Both the position numbers and the translations under genes were made by a program. Below the pieces are notes generated by a model. It worked only from the letters and a program-made list of their open reading frames with translations. It searched no databases and was not told the DNA's origin. A stretch of 64,000 nucleotides of DNA from Actinomucor elegans (lineage: Eukaryota > Mucoromycota > Mucoromycetes > Mucorales > Mucoraceae), in assembly GCA_026027325.1 (NCBI GenBank), contig JAMSLZ010000015.1, forward strand, positions 248,001 through 312,000. Direction: 5' to 3'. This document shows, piece after piece, positions 57,262 through 64,000 of the stretch; the first letter of the stretch is position 1; each line of letters starts with the position of its first letter.

Positions 57262-58345
57262 TTAATAAGGATCACGGCTCTCAGCTTTCTTGATAGTATC
57301 ATAAAGAACTTGAGCTTCAACTGGTGGCTCAACCTCGCCCTTTAAAAGAGATTCTGCACGTACGGGCTTACCATAGAAGCTGGCATTGGCTTTTTGCAGT
57401 TCCAATAACCCTGTGCCTTCAATACTCATACCAGCAAATAAGCCCTTGGACTTCGTGTAAGAAAAGACAGGTGTTACTTTTTTGTCTCTAATGTCACCTG
57501 CAATAGAAGCTTCACCACCAGCTCCAATGGGACCAGCACTCACAGACAAGTTTCCTCCCAATGTCAAATTGCCACCTTGAGAGAAAGCACGTACAGCTTC
57601 TTCACTGTTGAGAATAAGGACAAAGTCTGTGATATCAGCGCCAATTTGAGCACCGAATCCTACACCACCTGTAGCAATTGCTGTAGGGGCACTCCATCCT
57701 ATAATTGAGATGGTCAGTTTTATGCTATATGACAAGGAAATATGCTACTTACTGCCGTCGGGTAATCTACGTTAACAACTATTAGTATCTGTAATATCTA
57801 TACCACTTGTTCTCTTCAATTACTTACCTTGAAACAACAATACCACTGCCAGCACGTCCACTCCACAAGAAGCCTGCTTTTACTACAGTGAAGATAGCAA
57901 GGCCCTTTGCTTCCTTAATAACCGAAACTGGGATAATTGTATCGAAGCCGTTCTCAATTTCCTCTTTACCTAGATAATCCAAAAAGGTAAGAAAACAAAA
58001 AGAATCTGCTGACATTATAGTATGTATAACTTTACAAATGAATTGTTCGAGGATACGAGAAGCTTTCAGACATTCTTCGCTCAAAGTACCAGGAATAGGG
58101 CTGTTGAAATTGGGGCTACTCTTGGCTATAAAAATGAGTTAGTAAAGAAAGCTTGGCAGACGTTATTATCTACCTACTTGCACTTGAAGCCATATCGCCT
58201 ACTTGACGAGTAGCATTTTGGCCAAAGGTGGAAGCGCCTGTTTTTGAACGTGTTGGTCTATCAATTACTTGGGGAGAAGTTTCCACTGATACTTACTTGT
58301 AGCTGCGCGAGAAGCTTGTTCTTTGAACTTGTCAAACATGGACAT
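57262..58345 (-). CDS. Ysc84/SYLF-domain actin-patch protein
   Basis: A SYLF (Ysc84/SH3YL1) protein, a family that binds phosphoinositides and F-actin at endocytic patches. Six minus-strand exons join in frame: 58345-58297, 58237-58178, 58125-58036, 57969-57828, 57766-57753 and 57698-57262, giving 263 residues. The SYLF core shows KASRILEQFI, AKGLAIFTVVKAGFLWSGRA, GSGIVVSRLPDGRWSAPTAI, GGVGFGAQIGADITDFVLIL and SAGPIGAGGEASIA. The fifth exon is only 14 nt and encodes LPDG in the most conserved part, so it is certainly used. No SH3 domain follows; the protein ends soon after the SYLF domain, unlike yeast Ysc84, so it acts through another partner or as a stand-alone domain. Confidence 0.92.
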
Positions 58346-58468
58346 TTTGTTAACTAACGAAAAAAGAAAACGAAAGAATGATCAAACAAAGCTTTCTTTT
58401 TTATACTCAATTGTATCAGTTTCACGTGGTTTCTTGGCTTTTATAGGCCCAGAACTAGCTTTTATTCA

Positions 58469-59204
58469 TTATTGAAACCAAGGTAAGTCTTGGATATGAT
58501 GTATTAAAATTCTTTTGTCAGGGTTTCGTTCCAAAATAGCATGTACTACTTGCTTGGCTTCCGGACTCACTTGACACTGTGGCGGCCATTTGACTTCAGC
58601 ACGTACAATTCGATAAAACAGTTGTGAAACGCGTTCTTGTTTGCGTGGATCATAGCGGAAAGGCAAATAACCAACCAAAAGACTATAAAGAATAATGCCT
58701 AAAGCCCAAGTGTCTGTTTTACGTCCATCGTAGCTTTGTTGCTGTATAATCTCAGGCGCTGCATATTCCTCACTGCCGCATCTTGTGACAAGTAACGGTG
58801 ACTCGGGATCCACAACGCGCGCTAGGCCAAAATCTGTAATCTTGATGACTTCATCGTCGTTTTCTTTATGAATCAAGATATCTAGAGTTTTCGTTAGTAC
58901 AAGTTAAAAAAAAAAAGTAGATGAGACCTACTTTCTAGTTTCAGATCTCGGTGAACAATATGATGATCATGTAGCCATTTGACAGCTTGTAACAACTGCA
59001 AGAATAGTTTCTTGACTTGTGTCTCATTGACACTGCAAGTATTTTGATGCATCTTTTGCACATAATCAAATAGTTCACCACCAGCTACATATTCCAATAC
59101 AATACACATCATGGATTCTGTTTCTATTGTAGCTTCTAAATGTACAATATTAGGATGATCAATTGACTATCTAAATAGTGAGTAACCCAATAAACAAGCA
59201 TTGT

Positions 59205-59237
<33 letters not shown>

Positions 59238-60009
59238 TTCAAGATACCAACTTCTCTTTCAATACTAGATCGAACGCGTGGGTCATCGAAAAGTTTACCC
59301 TTTTGTATGGTTTTAATAGCAAACATACTCTCATCTTGTGTAGCCAGATACACTTGTGAAAAGGCACCAACGCCTAATAACCGTTCCAAACGATAAGCAC
59401 CTAGCATGGTGCCTACTGCTAAACTCGTTTGCATTGGTTTATCTGGGAATACAAAATGGCGATGGCCTTGTGGTAAAGGCTGAGAAACTATATGAGGTGT
59501 TGGTAATCCCTCTAGTTCATCTTGTTCGATAGCGTGAAGCGATTGAGGAATAGGTGATGGCGCTTGTTGGCGCACGAGGTTACGAAGTCGATTGGCGTAA
59601 CTATCGTGATGATACAGATCATCTTGTTCTTCAAGTGGTTTATAGGGTATAGAGGGTGAAGTTGGCGTGGATGGTGGTTTTTGTTTGATTGATATCTTGC
59701 GTGAAATTGAAGGTGGTGGACGTGGTGTGGAATCGTTGGAAATATGGAAGAAGGCGTTGGTTTTGCTTACATCTGTATTGATTTCCAGTCCACGAGAAGC
59801 CTGTCTACGTTGATTTAAAGCAGCCTAACAGAATAATGCTTTAATACATCCTCCCCCTTTTTTTTTTTCTTTATTTAAATACCTCAGACTGTGCTTGTGT
59901 GTTGGTGTTATCTTCTGTTAACGGTAAAGCTTTGGGTGTCAAGGAAGTAGCCTAATCTTGATCATTTTTAGTAGTTTGACATATACTATCTTGTTCTGCT
60001 CTTTACCAT
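58469..60009 (-). CDS. CAMK-like serine/threonine protein kinase
   Basis: A complete eukaryotic protein kinase of the CAMK/AGC-like superfamily; the exact subfamily is not recognised. Minus-strand exons: 60009-60007 (ATG only), 59951-59883, 59824-59237, 59166-58932 and 58881-58469, giving 435 residues. The N-terminal ~145 residues are disordered, with PRPPPSISRK and a Ser/Pro stretch. The kinase has the glycine loop GVGAFSQVY, the AIK lysine, HRDLKLEN, DFGLA and YAAPEI, with an activation loop RCGSEEYAAP seen in fungal stress/nutrient kinases. The start codon is followed immediately by a GTAAAG donor, with a TACTAAAA branch point and TTAG acceptor 55 nt later; no other in-frame ATG exists before residue 170. 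The intron at 59236-59167 contains a long A/T tract. The protein ends shortly after the catalytic domain. Confidence 0.85.
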
Positions 60010-61352
60010 TTTGTGTATAATAAGAGAGAAAGAAAGAAAAAATTATTTGAAACACAAAAAGATGAACTATAAGCCATTCGGGTGATTTTGGTAAAAAAAA
60101 AAAAAATCTTCTTCTTAATATGCTCCAAGCAAGGCACACGTGAAATCATCTAGTCTTAATCTTACAATCACTGCCTAGCTATGGTTTTACCTATGAAAAC
60201 CAACCGCTTTTCGCGAATACTCGACGTGACTCGTCCACAGTCACAAATCGGTCACAGCTCTTCTGCACCAATGAATCCCGAAAGATTTTATTTTCTTTAT
60301 TTGAAAAGGTTTACTTTCCGTCGATCTCCACCTAAACCATGCATATCCGCGGTACCAGAGATAAACCTCTTTTATTCAAACAAACTGTTATTACCTAAAG
60401 GGGAAGGTTTCCGAAACAAGAAATTGTCTCGTTTTTAATTAGCAAGTAAAGTTTATCAGTTAAGAGGTAAAAAAAAAAAAAAAAACGTGAACTTGTAAGT
60501 CATTCTCAAGTAAGCGTAGCGGCCCGTGGAGATCAAACGCATTGTTCCGAGGATGACGAATCGATCTTTTTATCTATTTTAGCATTATTATGCACTTTAA
60601 TTGCGCGGTATGAATGGCTAAACAAATTGCTCGTGCGACGTATCTGGGAAGAATAAAGTTATCTTTTCAGATAACATGTTTGCGTCTAGTCTGTGTATCT
60701 CCCGACTTTTGTATATGCAAATATGTCAACAACAAGTATACATAGATTACTTGGGTAAGAAAAAAAAATTACATTCTTTCCAAACCAAAGAGTTTTCTAT
60801 AATAAAAAACAGATGCATGCTCTACTTTGTTTTCCTAGTATGTTCAAATTCTATATCCCACAGAGGAATGTAAGTCTATACTCTGAAGATATAGTTGAAT
60901 TAGAAAGAGTGTCCTTAAAACATTATTAATTCTTCCTCCTCCAGAAACTTGCTCAGAATTCAGGTACGAAATTTTGATCTGACCTATGAATAATAAAAAA
61001 AAAGAGAACTAATACATAAAACGTTAGTTAATAAAGCTTAGAAAGAGTTCTAGTGTATCAAATGGCGCAAAGCTCATAGTATATTAATCTCCTCGATTTT
61101 ATGGAGTTCCTTTGATAAAAAGCCAAATTCCTCATTTTTAAAATATAGTTATAGGCCTTGTAACCTGGCAATAAAAAGGGATAATAATTATGTACATATA
61201 CCCTCGAAGTTTTTAAAAAAATTGTTTTAAACCTATATCTGTTCACTCGCAATAAAAAATTGAGTGAAAATTTGACAGGCCCTAAGGGCATGTCTGAGTT
61301 ATATTCATAAATTTTATGAATTTGATTGGTCATTGGCCAATAATAATGTAAC

Positions 61353-61388
<36 letters not shown>

Positions 61389-62908
61389 ATCCATGATTTT
61401 TCTACTGAATCCCGAGGAGTTTTACCTCCTTATATACAAAAAAAAAGGATTGTAAATAATGTAATGATAAAAAAGCATATTAATAAAGCATCTACGAAAT
61501 TAAATTAAATATCAAATAACTCTATTCAAATTGAAATCTCTAGAATTTTCGCCGATAAATTATCATTTTTCTGCTTTTTTGAAATACAACCATAGCTCGC
61601 ATGATTTAGAATGTAAAAATGCACAAAAAAGTATGAGAGTATACTTGTTTATATAGTAAACTTACTTTACCTTTGAATCATGTCTCTAAAATGTTCGTAT
61701 TGCACTTGAATAAATATTGTGAAATTTGAAAATTTAGCCCAAACGCAATTCCCTAACGTTTGTTTCGCATTTTCGAGTTTCACATTTCTTTATTAATCTC
61801 AGTCTAATGTATGCCTGATTTATAACTCATACTCAGAACTAGCTGCTGCATCTTCTGGCATTTTTGCTTCATTAAATGATAACAAACACTTTAATACTGG
61901 TGATTAGCATTCATTTACATATATTTCATACATATAATGCTGCATCATCCTTCAATCTCTCCGCCAATCTCAGTCAAAGATTGCATCATACTAGTTATTC
62001 ATGTTCACAATAAACTACCCAGTCCAATGACTTTATTGACTTAAGATAATGAATGTACAATTTTTACCAGTAACTAACAGTAAAATGCACATATTTCCTA
62101 TAGACAACACAACAATCAATAGATCTCTCAGCGGATCTTACCCTGATATCGCATCTGATTAGTCCATGTTCAGAATGAATTGCTGCATCTAATAAAATCA
62201 TTAATCGTTTCCCTCTATAAAATGAATGTATCCTATACATTGATGCTTTTAGTAGTAAATTATACGCGTCTGCCCTTTATTATTATTATTATTCTTCCGT
62301 AATCATATATATAGACCTTTGCTCATGACATACACATTCGTGCCACAGTTTATGCAGCTACGAGAATTCTTGACTGGACAAAAAGAATTAAGGGTTTGTG
62401 TGACAAACGCTCTAGTGGTTCCTATACTTACGTAAATGTATTATTCATTGATTACATGATCTATTGGAAGAATAGAGAGTCTTTTATGTGGTTTTCAGTG
62501 AGGCATTTTCACCAACCCCCCATGAATTCCTCATATTTGAATCAAAACATGTATTTGAATGTAGCAGGTGAATTCTTGGGCTCAGCTAGAATAGGTACTG
62601 GGTATAGAAACCAAGAGTAACAATGACTGCTCTTCTTTTGCTCGTAGCACAACAATCGCGTTCTTTATTATATCATGGTTCTTTTCCCGATACAAAGCAA
62701 AGTACTGATAGTTTAGTATCTGTTGATTATGTATGTATACATCTTGATCAACAAGGCATAAAGGAGGAGTCTCAAGGATCTTATTGGATTGAGTACAAGG
62801 AAAAATTTCCAATACACCTTTTAAGTTACCGTTTAAGGCTATAAAAAGTGTATAATCAACACATTTCTTAACTTTTTCCTCTCTTCTTTGTTTAATAAAT
62901 ATACAAAA
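60010..62908. other. gene-poor region with repeat copies
   Basis: No gene is firmly supported. An 85-codon frame at 60181-60438 (MVLPMKTNRFSRILDVTRPQ...) is basic and mixed in composition but lacks a recognisable domain. A T29 tract lies at 61356-61384. Three minus-strand ~70 bp elements cluster at 61812-62191. The short frames at 62396-62844 are not convincing. Confidence 0.45.
61954..62191 (-). repeat. two full dispersed ~70 bp elements, minus orientation
   Basis: Minus-strand copies at 61954-62025 and 62119-62191. The second reads on the minus strand GATGCAGCAATTCATTCTGA, ACATGGACTAATCAGATGCG, then a degenerate second half ending AGAGATCTATTG. A half copy lies just upstream at 61812-61853. 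Three copies within 380 bp in one orientation suggest local amplification. Confidence 0.65.
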
Positions 62909-64000
62909 ATGTCTATAACTGTACATACTAACTACCTGACTGACAATGAAGAAGAAGAAGAAGACTATGACTATTCCACACCAGGATCTTCTGCGTTTGA
63001 GTCGTGTGCGTCTGATCTGACGGATGACTCTTCTTGTTCTTCAATTATCATACGAAAAGAAGATTATCTATTATATCCACCACTTGTACCATCGTTTCAT
63101 GAATCACTTTCGTACAACATATTAAAACTATACCAAGTAAACCATGTTTGATTGTAGTAGTTGGTGCACAAAGACTAACTCTTCTGAAAAGAAACTACTT
63201 CCTTCTAGACAGTCATTCAACAAGAGGCAGGCACTTATGATAAAGATTGAAAAGATGCTGAATAAAGAATGGCCAAATCATAAAGTTCATGTACACTTAT
63301 TTGGGTACTGTTATGTAATGTTTAATATTATACAATACACTTCTTTATACATGTAACATTGACAACTATCTACCTAGTTCATCACAGAATAACCTTGGTA
63401 CAAATCAGTCAGATGTTGATGTGTGTATTTCTACTACTTGGAATGGATTACGATGTATTAAGACATTAGCCGCAGTATTAAGAAAAAGTAACCTATAAAA
63501 AAAAATTCTTTACCTATTCAGGGCTAACTATTTATAATATAGACGGACTGCATGTACTGAAAACAATACCTAGAGCCAAAGTACCTATTGTCAAAGTATG
63601 GGACCCTACCTTGTAAGTTGGACAAAAGTTAGTAGTGTATCCTACTGATATCCACCATTGCAGACAACTGGCTTGCGATTTGAATGTGAATAATACATTA
63701 GCACTTCAGAATACACGGATGATTAAAACCTATGTAGCTATTGATCCGCGTGTAAGGCCATTGATTTTACTTATCAAACATTGGGCCAAACAAAGAAAAC
63801 TAAACGATGCAGGTAATAATATATATATATGAAAGGCGAGTTTTATATACTTATTTCTTTTGTTTAGCTGCTGGCGGCACACTTTCCACCTACACTTGGA
63901 CTTGCATGGCCATCCACTTTTTACAAACACGTTATCCGCCCATCTTGCCGGCGCTTCATGAAATGCCCCATCAGCTTTCGAGCGATAATGTCGTGATTGA
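62909..64000 (+). CDS. Cid1/TUT-family non-canonical nucleotidyltransferase, 3' end outside window
   Basis: A terminal nucleotidyltransferase of the Cid1/TUTase/Trf4-like group, which adds U or A tails to RNA 3' ends. Exons so far: 62909-63136, 63192-63304, 63378-63487, 63543-63612, 63664-63812 and 63868 to the edge. The acidic/Ser-rich N-terminus is followed by NILKLYQKLLPSRQSFNKR and the catalytic palm: HLFGSSQNNLGTNQSDVDVC, with the GS and DxD motif, then AKVPIVKVWDP carrying the third carboxylate strand. The central PAP-associated region begins with LIKHWAKQRKLNDA and GGTLSTYTWTCMAIHFLQ. The start at 62909 follows an A-rich leader; the frame is open further upstream without ATG. The gene continues beyond 64000, so domain completeness and specificity (U or A) cannot be judged. 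Confidence 0.9.

Noticed and set aside
60181..60438. 85-codon ORF divergent from the CAMK-like kinase
   Set aside because: It has a fair ATG but low-information basic sequence and no domain, and lies where the kinase promoter is expected.
1..64000. Search for CRISPR arrays, bacterial operons, prophage or a biosynthetic cluster
   Set aside because: The DNA is eukaryotic with introns; no regularly spaced repeats, polyketide or NRPS modules, or bacterial-type gene strings were found.

Overview
The window is nuclear DNA of a filamentous fungus, most likely an early-diverging one of the Mucorales type. The evidence is compact protein genes cut by many 45-90 bp GT-AG introns with CTAAC/CTGAC-like branch points, AT-rich intergenic DNA full of A/T homopolymer tracts, and a typically fungal gene set (Utp22, Nop58, Csc1, Yak1, NatB, Ysc84, Sds3). 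Species cannot be fixed from the sequence alone. I rebuilt 20 complete or nearly complete spliced protein genes, one small single-exon ORF, one gene cut by the right edge and one tRNA gene. All protein names rest on reading motifs and family resemblance by eye, not on database searches.

Left arm (0.5-24.5 kb) is gene-dense: an unrecognised Ser/Pro-rich protein; UTP22 and NOP58 head to head over a 278 bp spacer; a Csc1/TMEM63 channel; a Yak1-type DYRK kinase; NatB catalytic subunit Naa20, tail to tail with Yak1 with only 17 bp between stops; a zf-HIT (Hit1/ZNHIT3-like) protein; a BRAP2/Etp1-like RING-UBP protein; and an epoxide hydrolase. UTP22 (small-subunit processome), NOP58 (box C/D snoRNP core) and the zf-HIT protein (candidate snoRNP assembly factor) form a ribosome-biogenesis theme.

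Middle (24.5-46.4 kb): a 4 kb gene-poor stretch, then SMNDC1/SPF30 (splicing), an Sds3-like Rpd3/Sin3 complex subunit, a PA-TM-RING ligase, a secreted and probably wall-anchored GH16 glycosidase, a signal-peptide-bearing nucleoside/cytidine-deaminase-fold protein, a decayed LINE retrotransposon, a small unknown ORF, an XRCC4-like end-joining protein and the trans-editing enzyme AARSD1/AlaX.

Right arm (46.4-64 kb): a 9 kb gene desert holding three families of local repeats, Tc1/mariner and possible pogo remnants and one tRNA-Thr(AGT); then mitochondrial prolyl-tRNA synthetase, a Ysc84/SYLF actin-patch protein with a 14-nt exon, a CAMK-like kinase whose start codon forms an exon of its own, another gene-poor stretch, and a Cid1-type nucleotidyltransferase running off the window.

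The most unusual structure is a dispersed ~70 bp element present at least twelve times, only between genes and in both orientations. I found no CRISPR, rDNA, biosynthetic cluster or clear novel defence system.
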